The translations under genes were made by a program, and so were the position numbers. Of a stretch of DNA of 64,000 nucleotides, positions 56,726-64,000 are shown in pieces. A model generated the notes under the pieces. The model was not told the DNA's origin. It saw only the letters and a program-made list of their open reading frames with translations, and ran no database searches. Every line of letters begins with the position of its first letter. Position 1 is the stretch's first letter. The stretch comes from Pseudomonas umsongensis (GTDB lineage: Bacteria; Pseudomonadota; Gammaproteobacteria; Pseudomonadales; Pseudomonadaceae): assembly GCF_002236105.1 (NCBI RefSeq), contig NZ_NIWU01000009.1, positions 186,001 through 250,000 of the forward strand, read 5' to 3'.

Positions 56726-57892
56726 ATGACCAAAGCTGAATTCCCGACCACACAGGCGCTGGCTACCCCAGCCTTGGGTGAACCCTACCTGCTGACCCCA
56801 GGGCCATTGACCACTTCCAAGGCCACCAAGGAAGCCATGCTGCGCGACTGGGGCTCATGGGACGTTTCCTTCAATCAAGTCACGGCCGAGGTTCGCCAGA
56901 GCCTGCTGAGCATGGCCGGCGTCGCGGACGACAGCTTCGCCTGCGTGCCGTTGCAAGGCAGCGGCAGCTACTCGGTGGAAGCCGCATTGGCCACGGCCAT
57001 CCCCCGTGACGGTAAAGCGCTGGTGCTGATGAATGGCGCCTACGGCCAACGCGCCACCAAGACCCTGGAGTACCTCGGTCGCGCCTTCATCACCCTGGAC
57101 AAAGGCGACTACTTGCCGCCGCAGCCCGAGGAAGTCGACGCCCTGCTCAAGGACAATCCGGACGTCACCAACGTCTTCATCGTCCATTGCGAAACCAGCT
57201 CCGGCATTCTCAATCCGCTGCGCGAAATCGCCGATGTGGTGAAGGCCCATGGCAAGAGCCTGATCATCGATGCCATGAGTTCCTTCGGCGCCGTGCCGTT
57301 GACGGTCAAAGACATCACGTTCGACGTGGTGGTGTCTTCTGCCAACAAATGCATCGAGGGCATTCCGGGGTTCGGCTTCGTCATCATCCGCCGCTCCGTG
57401 CTGGAGGCCGCCAAAGGCCGCGCCAACTCCCTGAGCCTGGATCTGTACGAGCAGTGGGTATACATGGAGCGCACCGGCCAATGGCGTTTCACCCCTCCGA
57501 CCCACAGCGTCGTCGCTTTTCATAAAGCGCTGGAGCAACACACTGCCGAAGGCGGCGTGCATGGCCGACTGGCACGCTACACACGCAATCGCGACGTACT
57601 GGTCGCCGGCATGCGCAAGCTTGGCTTCAAAACGTTGCTGGAAGACCGTTGGCTGTCGCCGATCATCACCACGTTCTTCAGTCCGGAACATCCGAACTTT
57701 GAGTTCAAGCGCTTCTACGATGAACTCAAGGCCCGCCAGTTCATCATCTACCCCGGCAAACTGACCGTCGCCGAGAGTTTCCGCATCGGCTGTATCGGCC
57801 AGATCGACGAATACATCGTCCATCAATTGCTGCGCGCCATCGCCGACAGTCTTGTGGCGATGAACGTCGACATGCATCTACCGGCAGGCTGA
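56726..57892 (+). CDS. phnW: 2-aminoethylphosphonate:pyruvate aminotransferase
   Basis: ATG 56726 (MTKAEFPTTQALATPALGE) follows GGAGAAG. The 388-residue class V aminotransferase begins its domain with YLLTPGPLTTS and carries the PLP Lys in VSSANKCIEGIPGFGFV. It converts AEP plus pyruvate to phosphonoacetaldehyde plus alanine, the first step of the pathway finished by PhnX. A LysR-type box lies upstream, and the OPA-type MFS, phnX and aldehyde dehydrogenase genes follow on the same strand. Confidence 0.96.
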   Translation: MTKAEFPTTQALATPALGEPYLLTPGPLTTSKATKEAMLRDWGSWDVSFNQVTAEVRQSLLSMAGVADDSFACVPLQGSGSYSVEAALATAIPRDGKALVLMNGAYGQRATKTLEYLGRAFITLDKGDYLPPQPEEVDALLKDNPDVTNVFIVHCETSSGILNPLREIADVVKAHGKSLIIDAMSSFGAVPLTVKDITFDVVVSSANKCIEGIPGFGFVIIRRSVLEAAKGRANSLSLDLYEQWVYMERTGQWRFTPPTHSVVAFHKALEQHTAEGGVHGRLARYTRNRDVLVAGMRKLGFKTLLEDRWLSPIITTFFSPEHPNFEFKRFYDELKARQFIIYPGKLTVAESFRIGCIGQIDEYIVHQLLRAIADSLVAMNVDMHLPAG

Positions 57893-58162
57893 CCGCCCCT
57901 TTAAAGGTCTTTGTCAATTCGAGCACGGGTGCAATGGGTAGCACCTTTGGACAGGGATCTTTTTTTAAACATGGATTCGCTGACTGATCGCCAGGCAGAG
58001 CCGGGCAGCCGTCAGCGATCGCGTCAATTTAATGCTTAAAGCCTGATGCCATCTCACGGCCATCTGATCGATGCCGTGTGCGTGGACAGTCTTTCTGTAC
58101 CGAAAACAAAAACAAAACTCATTATTTGCGCTGTCTGGCACCACATACGGGATCAGAACACC

Positions 58163-59506
58163 ATGAACAAGAACGCTACAAGTCCTCTCGCCACTGGCTG
58201 GAAATCGCTCCAGCGTTGGCGCGTACAAGTTTTCCTCATCACCTGGGTGGCCTATGCCGCCTTCTACTTCACCCGCAAGGCGTTTTCCGTTGCCAAGCTG
58301 GGTATTGGCGAAGACCCGGACTTCATGCTCGAAAAGGCCATGATGGCCAATCTCGACGCCCTCTACCTGACCGCGTATGCCGTGGGGCAGTTTCTGTGGG
58401 GTAACTTCTCCGACCGCTTCGGCCCCAGGGTCGTGGTCCTGAGCGGGCTCGTGATCTCGGCGCTGGCCGCGCTGCTGATGGGTACTTACGCGACCCTGCC
58501 GATTTTCGCTTCCTGCATGCTGATCCAGGGTCTCGCCCAGTCCACCGGTTGGTCGGGGCTGTGCAAGAACGTCGGCAGCTTCTTCAGCACCAGCGAACGC
58601 GGCCGCGTGCTGGGTTTCTGGAGCACCTCCTACGCCTTCGGTGGCCTGGTCGCCACGCCGTTTGCCGGCTGGTGGGCCTACAACCACTACCACGACTGGC
58701 GCCTCGCGTTTATCAGCAGCGCCGTGGTGGTCCTGGTGGTGGCGGTGTTGTTCTTCTTCCTGCAACGCAACAAGCCGGAAGACGTCGGCCTGCCGCCGGT
58801 GGAGATCGAAATCGAGCCCGTCAGCAACGTCGTGGTACCGCGTGAAAGCATGTGGGCCGGCTTGCGCACCGTGATGAAAAATCGGACCGTGCTGGTGCTC
58901 GGCCTCGCCTACTTCATGCTCAAGCCAGCGCGCTACGCCATCCTCCTGTGGGGGCCGGTGATCATCTACGAGCGCATGCCCGAGATCGGCAAGGTGGCCT
59001 CCGCCATCGTTCCCACCTCGTTTGAACTGGCCGGTTTGATCGGACCGATCCTCATCGGTATCGCCTCGGACAAGTATTTCGGCGCCCGTCGTATTCCCGT
59101 CTGTGTCCTTAGCCTGGTGATCCTGACTGCCTGTCTTGCGCTGTTCGTTCCCGCCATGCAAAGCGGCAGCCTCTACATCGTGGTCGGCCTGCTGTTCATG
59201 ATGGGCCTGTCGCTTTACGGGCCGGACTCGATGCTCAGCGGCTCGGCGGCGATCGACTTCGGCAGCAAGGACGGCGCGGCCTCCGCCGCAGGCTTCGTCA
59301 ATGGCTGTGGCTCGGTCGGTGCCGTGCTCGGTGGCTTGCTGCCGGGTTACTTCGACACCATCACCGTGTTCCTGGTGTTCACCGGCGCTGCACTCCTGGC
59401 CAGCCTGATGCTGGTGCCCTTCTGGAACAGCCGCCCGAAAACCGTGGAAAGCCCGGTGCTGTCCTCGACGCCGGTGCAGCCGGTCGTACTTGGCACCAAC
59501 TCCTGA
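58163..59506 (+). CDS. OPA-type MFS transporter, probable AEP uptake
   Basis: ATG 58163 gives a 447-residue twelve-helix protein with OPA-family features (WVAYAAFYFTRKAFSVAKL, then DRFGPRVVVLSGL, WSGLCKNVGSFFS). Placed between phnW and phnX, it is the likely AEP or phosphonate importer. It is only distantly similar to the OPA-type carrier at 44603, so the two AEP blocks carry different transporters. Its frame is open upstream to 58046 without support. A 270-base leader separates it from phnW and shows no clear hairpin. Confidence 0.88.
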   Translation: MNKNATSPLATGWKSLQRWRVQVFLITWVAYAAFYFTRKAFSVAKLGIGEDPDFMLEKAMMANLDALYLTAYAVGQFLWGNFSDRFGPRVVVLSGLVISALAALLMGTYATLPIFASCMLIQGLAQSTGWSGLCKNVGSFFSTSERGRVLGFWSTSYAFGGLVATPFAGWWAYNHYHDWRLAFISSAVVVLVVAVLFFFLQRNKPEDVGLPPVEIEIEPVSNVVVPRESMWAGLRTVMKNRTVLVLGLAYFMLKPARYAILLWGPVIIYERMPEIGKVASAIVPTSFELAGLIGPILIGIASDKYFGARRIPVCVLSLVILTACLALFVPAMQSGSLYIVVGLLFMMGLSLYGPDSMLSGSAAIDFGSKDGAASAAGFVNGCGSVGAVLGGLLPGYFDTITVFLVFTGAALLASLMLVPFWNSRPKTVESPVLSSTPVQPVVLGTNS

Positions 59507-59545
59507 ACCCGAACCCATCTATCAATTATCACTGGAGCAATCATC

Positions 59546-60373
59546 ATGAATTACCAACAACCTTCTCAGTTGCAAGCCGTGGTTCTGGACTGGGCCGGCA
59601 CCGTCGTTGATTTCGGTTCTTTCGCACCGACGCAGATTTTCGTCGAGGCCTTTGCCGAGTTCGGCGTCGCGGTGTCCCTGCAAGAAGCCCGCGGGCCGAT
59701 GGGCATGGGCAAGTGGGACCACATCCGCACGCTGTGCAACGAGCCACAGATTGCCGACCGCTACCACGCTGTCTACGGCCGCCTGCCAACCGACGATGAT
59801 GTGACCGCACTCTACGAGCGTTTCATGCCGCTGCAGATCGAGAAAATCGCCCTGCACTCGGCGTTGATTCCCGGTGCGCTCGAGACCATCAACGGCCTGC
59901 GCGACAAGGGCTTGAAAATCGGCTCCTGCTCCGGCTATCCGGCCGTGGTCATGGAGAAGGTCGTGGAACTGGCGCGCAAGAACGGCTATGTCACCGACCA
60001 CGTGGTGGCGACCGACGAAGTGCCCAATGGACGCCCGCACCCGGCGCAAGCCTTGGCCAACGTCATTGCCCTGGGCATCAGCGACGTCGCCGCTTGCGTG
60101 AAGGTCGATGACACCTGGCCGGGCATTCTCGAAGGCCGAAGCGCGGGCATGTGGACGGTGGCGCTGACCTGCTCCGGCAACGCACTGGGCCTGACCTATG
60201 ACCAATTCAAGGATTTGTCCCTGGAGGCATTGGCCGAGGAACGCGCGCGCATCGTCAAGATGTTCGAAGGCTCGCGCCCTCACTACCTGATCGACACCAT
60301 CGTTGATTTGCCGGCGGTCATCGAAGACATCAATGCGCGTCTGGCACGTGGGGAAACCCCTCAGGGTTCCTGA
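59546..60373 (+). CDS. phnX: Phosphonoacetaldehyde hydrolase (copy 2)
   Basis: This is the second 275-residue PhnX, with DWAGTVVDFGS, the Schiff-base Lys in GMGKWDHI and KVDDTWPGILEG all intact. It is in a plus-strand set of phnW, MFS, phnX and aldehyde dehydrogenase, so this is the copy placed for AEP breakdown. It is 94 percent identical (258 of 275) to copy 1 on the opposite strand 16 kb away. GGAG precedes the ATG by about nine bases. Confidence 0.96.
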   Translation: MNYQQPSQLQAVVLDWAGTVVDFGSFAPTQIFVEAFAEFGVAVSLQEARGPMGMGKWDHIRTLCNEPQIADRYHAVYGRLPTDDDVTALYERFMPLQIEKIALHSALIPGALETINGLRDKGLKIGSCSGYPAVVMEKVVELARKNGYVTDHVVATDEVPNGRPHPAQALANVIALGISDVAACVKVDDTWPGILEGRSAGMWTVALTCSGNALGLTYDQFKDLSLEALAEERARIVKMFEGSRPHYLIDTIVDLPAVIEDINARLARGETPQGS

Positions 60374-60397
60374 CCCTGTCGGCTTGCGCAATTGACA

Positions 60398-60420
60398 GTG
60401 GCCGTCCCAAGGACGGCCAC
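60398..60420 (+). terminator. Perfect 10-base stem between phnX and the aldehyde dehydrogenase gene
   Basis: GTGGCCGTCC-CAA-GGACGGCCAC is a perfect 10-pair stem in the 74-base gap. On the plus strand it is followed by ATCC and a run of A, not T, so read-through with partial attenuation or mRNA processing is more likely than full termination. Confidence 0.5.
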
Positions 60421-60447
60421 ATCCAAAAAAAACAAGAGAACGCCACC

Positions 60448-61968
60448 ATGAACTACGCCCACCCTGGCACCCCCGGTGCCATCGTTTCCTTCAAGTCCCG
60501 TTACGGCAATTACATCGGCGGCGAGTTCGTCGCACCGGTCAAGGGTCAGTACTTCACCACGACCTCGCCCGTGAATGGCCAACCGATTGCCGAATTCCCG
60601 CGCTCCACGGCTGAAGACATCGACAAAGCCCTGGACGCTGCCCACGCGGCCGCCGATGCCTGGGGCAAGACGTCGGTGCAGGACCGCTCTTTAGCGCTGC
60701 TGAAAATCGCCGACCGCATCGAACAGAACCTGGAACTGCTGGCCGTCACCGAAACCTGGGACAACGGCAAAGCCGTGCGCGAAACCCTCAATGCCGACAT
60801 CCCGCTGGCCGTGGACCACTTCCGCTACTACGCCGGTTGCATCCGCGCCCAGGAAGGCAGCTCGGCCGAAATAAACGAACATACCGCGGCGTATCACTTC
60901 CATGAACCCCTGGGCGTGGTCGGGCAGATCATCCCGTGGAACTTCCCGATCCTGATGGCCGCCTGGAAACTCGCCCCGGCCCTGGCCGCCGGTAACTGCG
61001 TGGTGCTCAAGCCTGCCGAACAAACCCCGCTGGGCATCACCGTGCTGGTCGAGCTGATCGGCGACCTGTTGCCACCCGGCGTGCTGAACATAGTGCAGGG
61101 CTTCGGCAAAGAAGCCGGCGAAGCCCTGGCCACCAGCAAGCGCATTGCCAAGATCGCCTTCACTGGCTCGACCCCGGTCGGCTCGCACATCATGAAATGC
61201 GCGGCCGAGAACATCATTCCGTCCACCGTGGAGCTGGGTGGCAAGTCGCCGAACATCTTCTTCGAAGACATCATGCAGGCCGAACCGTCCTTCATCGAGA
61301 AGGCTGCCGAAGGCCTGGTGCTGGCGTTCTTCAACCAGGGCGAAGTCTGCACCTGCCCTTCCCGCGCCCTGGTGCAGGAATCGATCTACGACGACTTCAT
61401 GAAAGAGGTGATGAAAAAAGTCCTGTCGATCAAACGCGGCGACCCGCTGGACACCGACACCATGGTCGGCGCCCAAGCGTCCGAGCAGCAATTCGACAAG
61501 ATCCTGTCCTATCTGGAAATCGCCAAGGGCGAAGGCGCCGAGCTGCTGACCGGCGGCAAGGTGGAAAAACTCGAGGGCAACCTGGCGAGCGGCTATTACA
61601 TCCAGCCGACGCTGCTCAAGGGCACCAACAAGATGCGCGTGTTCCAGGAAGAAATCTTTGGCCCGGTGGTGAGCATCACCACCTTCAAGGACGAAGCCGA
61701 AGCCCTGGCCATCGCCAACGACACCGAGTTCGGCCTGGGTGCCGGCCTGTGGACCCGCGACATCAACCGCGCCTATCGCATGGGCCGGGCGATCAAGGCG
61801 GGTCGCGTTTGGACCAACTGCTACCACCTGTACCCGGCGCATGCCGCGTTCGGTGGCTACAAGAAGTCCGGCGTCGGCCGTGAAACCCACAAGATGATGC
61901 TCGACCACTATCAGCAGACCAAGAACCTGCTGGTGAGCTACGACATCAATCCGCTGGGCTTCTTCTGA
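60448..61968 (+). CDS. ExaC/AldB-type acetaldehyde dehydrogenase
   Basis: The 506-residue NAD-dependent enzyme has GQIIPWNFPILMAAWKLAPA, the catalytic Glu in ELGGKSPNIFFED, and the catalytic Cys in FFNQGEVCTCPSR, the double-cysteine form of the AldB/ExaC subgroup that oxidises acetaldehyde. It follows phnX by 74 bases and would turn the acetaldehyde released by PhnX into acetate, completing AEP use as a carbon source. A REPIN follows the stop. Confidence 0.93.
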   Translation: MNYAHPGTPGAIVSFKSRYGNYIGGEFVAPVKGQYFTTTSPVNGQPIAEFPRSTAEDIDKALDAAHAAADAWGKTSVQDRSLALLKIADRIEQNLELLAVTETWDNGKAVRETLNADIPLAVDHFRYYAGCIRAQEGSSAEINEHTAAYHFHEPLGVVGQIIPWNFPILMAAWKLAPALAAGNCVVLKPAEQTPLGITVLVELIGDLLPPGVLNIVQGFGKEAGEALATSKRIAKIAFTGSTPVGSHIMKCAAENIIPSTVELGGKSPNIFFEDIMQAEPSFIEKAAEGLVLAFFNQGEVCTCPSRALVQESIYDDFMKEVMKKVLSIKRGDPLDTDTMVGAQASEQQFDKILSYLEIAKGEGAELLTGGKVEKLEGNLASGYYIQPTLLKGTNKMRVFQEEIFGPVVSITTFKDEAEALAIANDTEFGLGAGLWTRDINRAYRMGRAIKAGRVWTNCYHLYPAHAAFGGYKKSGVGRETHKMMLDHYQQTKNLLVSYDINPLGFF

Positions 61969-61991
61969 TTTCGCACTAACAACCACCACCT

Positions 61992-62105
61992 TGTAGGAGC
62001 GAGCATGCTCGCGAAAAACCTGAGCACGCCACGGGGTGCCAGACTAATCGCGTCATCGTTGACGACCATCGTCGGAACGCCGCCCGGAGCATGCTCGCTC
62101 CTACA
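61992..62105. repeat. REPIN (paired inverted REP sequences), copy 2
   Basis: It has the same ends and the same 114-base length as the element at 45953-46066, with a partly diverged loop but the shared segment ACGACCATCGTCGGAACGCC. It lies between the aldehyde dehydrogenase and chemoreceptor genes and probably ends the operon's transcript as a long hairpin. Confidence 0.92.
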
Positions 62106-62137
62106 GGGATCACGCCGTATCTGCAGGTGAATCCTCG

Positions 62138-64000
62138 ATGAAAATCCGTTACAAGGTGAGCCTTGTGGCTGCCTTTGTGCTGTTGGTGACAACCAGTCTC
62201 CTGTCGCTGGTTCAGGTAGGGCAGATACGAACGATTTTGCATAACCAGGTCGAGGCCAGCATTGGCGAATCGAGTAACGCCGTGGCACGCCAGATCGAAA
62301 ACTGGCTGAACGGCAAACTTCATCTGATGGACCTGGCCGCCCAGGCGATCGACAGTCAGTACAGCGCGCAAGCGACCCAGAGGATCATCGACTCAGCCAT
62401 TTTGAAAGACGAATTCAAGCTGGTATTCGGCGCCCTTGAGTCCGACGGCAAACCCATCAAGAACGCTTCACCCTGGAATCCAAAACCCGACTATGACGGT
62501 CGCACCCGCCCTTGGTACGCGACGGGTAAAGCAGGCAGCCAAGCGGTCTTGACCGAACCCTACAAGGACTCCACCACCGGCGAAATCCTGATCTCGGCGG
62601 TGGCCCGGATCAGCGACGCGGGTCAACCGCTCGGGGTATTCGGTGGTGACATCCGCCTGACCACCGTGGCCGATGCCATCAACACCCTGGATTTCGGCGG
62701 CGCCGGTTATGCGTTCCTGCTGAGTAAAAGTGGCAACATCATTTCTCACCCGGACGCCGGGCTGAATGGTCAACCCTACAGCCAGCTTTTCGCCGGTAGC
62801 GCCCTGCCGCTGACCAGTCAACTTCAAGAAACCAGCGGCAGTGGAAAGTCGCTCCTGGTGTCCTTCATTCCGCTCACCGATCTCAAGGGCATGGATTGGT
62901 ACATCGGTGTGGTGCTGGACCAGGACATCGTCATGGCCGCAGCCCGCATCCTCAGCTGGCGAGCCGTGATCGGTACTGGCCTGGGTGTGCTGCTCAGCCT
63001 GTTGGTCCTGGGCTTGCTGGTCCGGCGACTACTCTGGCCGCTGGATCGGCTCAAGGCGTCACTGGCAGACATCAACCGCGGAGACGGTGACCTCACCCAC
63101 CAATTACCCGTGTCTGGCAATGATGAAATTGCGCAGGTCTCCAGGGAGTTCAACCAGTTCCTGCAAAACCTCAAATCGCTGATTGGCGATGTGAAAAACA
63201 GCGCTCGACACGTCCGTGAGAGCACCACCACAACGTCGTCTGAAGCGGACCAGGCCGCCAGTCGCGTGCAAATTCAGCTGCAGGAACTGGATCAACTCGC
63301 CACCGCCATGACTGAGATGGCCTCGACCGCCGAGGACGTGGCGCGCAATGCCCAAGCGGCTGCCGAGGCGGCCATCGTTGCCACCGGGCAAACCGCAGAC
63401 GGTGTCGCCCTGGTGTCCAGGTCAACAGGGGCTATCAAGCGTTTGGCCGAGGAGATGGACGACACCGGCCAGGCCATCAATGAATTGTCCACGCTCAGTC
63501 AAGGCATCGAATCGATTGTCGCGGTCATCACCAGCATCGCCGATCAAACCAACCTTCTCGCGCTCAATGCGGCCATCGAGGCGGCACGTGCTGGCGAATC
63601 GGGACGCGGGTTCGCCGTGGTTGCCGATGAGGTGCGCTCCCTGGCCTCGCGTACCCAGCAATCCACCCAGGAAATACGCCAGATGATCGACCAGCTGCAA
63701 TCGGGGGTGAAACACGCCCAGGTGCGCATGCAGCAAAGCCGCGACACCGCCAGCAAGACCGCCCTGGATGCCAACGCGGCGAATGAAACCCTTGAGCGCA
63801 TCCGTGAAGCCATTTACCGCATCAATGACATGAACCTGCAAATCGCCGCGGCGGCTGAAGAACAGAGCGCCACGACCGAGGAAATCAATCGCAATACGTC
63901 CAACATCCGCGACATCAGCCTCGAAGTCACCGGCAGTGCCGCCAAGCAGGTCCGCCAGTGTTCCGTGATGGGGGAACAGGTAGGCGAGCAGCACAGACTG
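62138..64000 (+). CDS. Methyl-accepting chemotaxis protein with dCache sensor, 3' end cut by window
   Basis: The 621 codons present start at ATG 62138 with a membrane helix (VSLVAAFVLLVTTSLLSLV) and a periplasmic dCache_1 domain (about 35-275). A second helix (GTGLGVLLSLLVLGLLVRRL), a HAMP domain and the cytoplasmic signalling hairpin with its tip (NLLALNAAIEAARAGESGRG) follow. The sensor has DGRTRPWY, TEPYKDSTTG and a later GDI, the residue pattern of dCache domains that bind amino acids and amines. Being next to AEP genes, an amine or phosphonate ligand is a fair guess, not shown. Only the last few residues are missing. Confidence 0.92.
   Translation, partial: MKIRYKVSLVAAFVLLVTTSLLSLVQVGQIRTILHNQVEASIGESSNAVARQIENWLNGKLHLMDLAAQAIDSQYSAQATQRIIDSAILKDEFKLVFGALESDGKPIKNASPWNPKPDYDGRTRPWYATGKAGSQAVLTEPYKDSTTGEILISAVARISDAGQPLGVFGGDIRLTTVADAINTLDFGGAGYAFLLSKSGNIISHPDAGLNGQPYSQLFAGSALPLTSQLQETSGSGKSLLVSFIPLTDLKGMDWYIGVVLDQDIVMAAARILSWRAVIGTGLGVLLSLLVLGLLVRRLLWPLDRLKASLADINRGDGDLTHQLPVSGNDEIAQVSREFNQFLQNLKSLIGDVKNSARHVRESTTTTSSEADQAASRVQIQLQELDQLATAMTEMASTAEDVARNAQAAAEAAIVATGQTADGVALVSRSTGAIKRLAEEMDDTGQAINELSTLSQGIESIVAVITSIADQTNLLALNAAIEAARAGESGRGFAVVADEVRSLASRTQQSTQEIRQMIDQLQSGVKHAQVRMQQSRDTASKTALDANAANETLERIREAIYRINDMNLQIAAAAEEQSATTEEINRNTSNIRDISLEVTGSAAKQVRQCSVMGEQVGEQHRL

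Noticed and set aside
57965..59518. 517-codon minus-strand frame
   Set aside because: It is antisense to an OPA-type MFS gene. Its His/Gln/Arg-rich composition is that of a reversed membrane protein.

Overview
The window reads as a chromosomal segment of a fluorescens-group Pseudomonas. Supporting signs are the high GC and Pseudomonas-type codon use, two REPIN elements with the TGTAGGAGCGAGCATGCTC stem typical of this group, many LysR regulators, ExaC/AldB-type and PhnW/PhnX enzymes, and an AprDEF-like type I secretion system. No rRNA, tRNA, CRISPR array or intact transposase was seen. Both ends cut genes: an EamA transporter at the left and a chemotaxis receptor at the right.

1-10.4 kb is a mixed region. 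It holds a DMT transporter, a MerR regulator divergent from an epimerase-like SDR with a MerR-style operator between them, a large CHASE4-PAS-GGDEF-EAL protein, a small ribbon-helix-helix protein, a SulP anion transporter, a MASE2-GGDEF cyclase broken by a one-base frameshift, and a truncated DUF2513 gene. About 900 bases (7638-8544) look like decayed DNA.

10.4-33.9 kb is an accessory block built around secreted oxidases. It has a DUF1254/DUF1214 protein, an MFS transporter, a 935-residue multicopper oxidase and a 10.9-kb gene for a 3631-residue protein with two animal-type haem peroxidase units and RTX repeats (MopA-like). Divergent from the giant gene is a complete ABC/HlyD/TolC type I exporter that probably secretes it. 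Multicopper oxidases and MopA-type peroxidases are the two enzyme classes implicated in bacterial Mn(II) oxidation.

33.9-42.7 kb holds an arylsulfatase remnant, an outer-membrane-like protein, and a LysR-controlled operon of SDR, ACS-type MFS and a split transketolase of unknown substrate. An internally deleted hydrolase, another LysR and an EamA exporter follow.

42.7-62.1 kb contains two blocks for 2-aminoethylphosphonate (AEP) catabolism. The left block (minus strand) is Fe-ADH, OPA-type MFS, LysR and PhnX. The right block is LysR, RidA, aminophosphonate FAD oxidoreductase, PhnW, a second OPA-type MFS, a second PhnX (258 of 275 residues identical) and acetaldehyde dehydrogenase. Together they encode AEP to phosphonoacetaldehyde to acetaldehyde plus phosphate to acetate. 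A T-N11-A LysR-type box with an AAATCGATTT core lies before both RidA and phnW.

Between the two AEP blocks (47.3-53.6 kb) sits a fatty-acid-modification cluster: NTF2-like, SDR, FAD oxidoreductase, DUF1365, CFA-synthase-like methyltransferase and DUF2878, with DUF3833 and a chalcone-isomerase-like protein convergent. Both of its promoters carry a (T)(G/A)TACA-N12-TGTACA type element matching the reported site of class II LitR light regulators. The most interesting reading of the window is therefore a light-inducible lipid operon lodged inside a phosphonate island.
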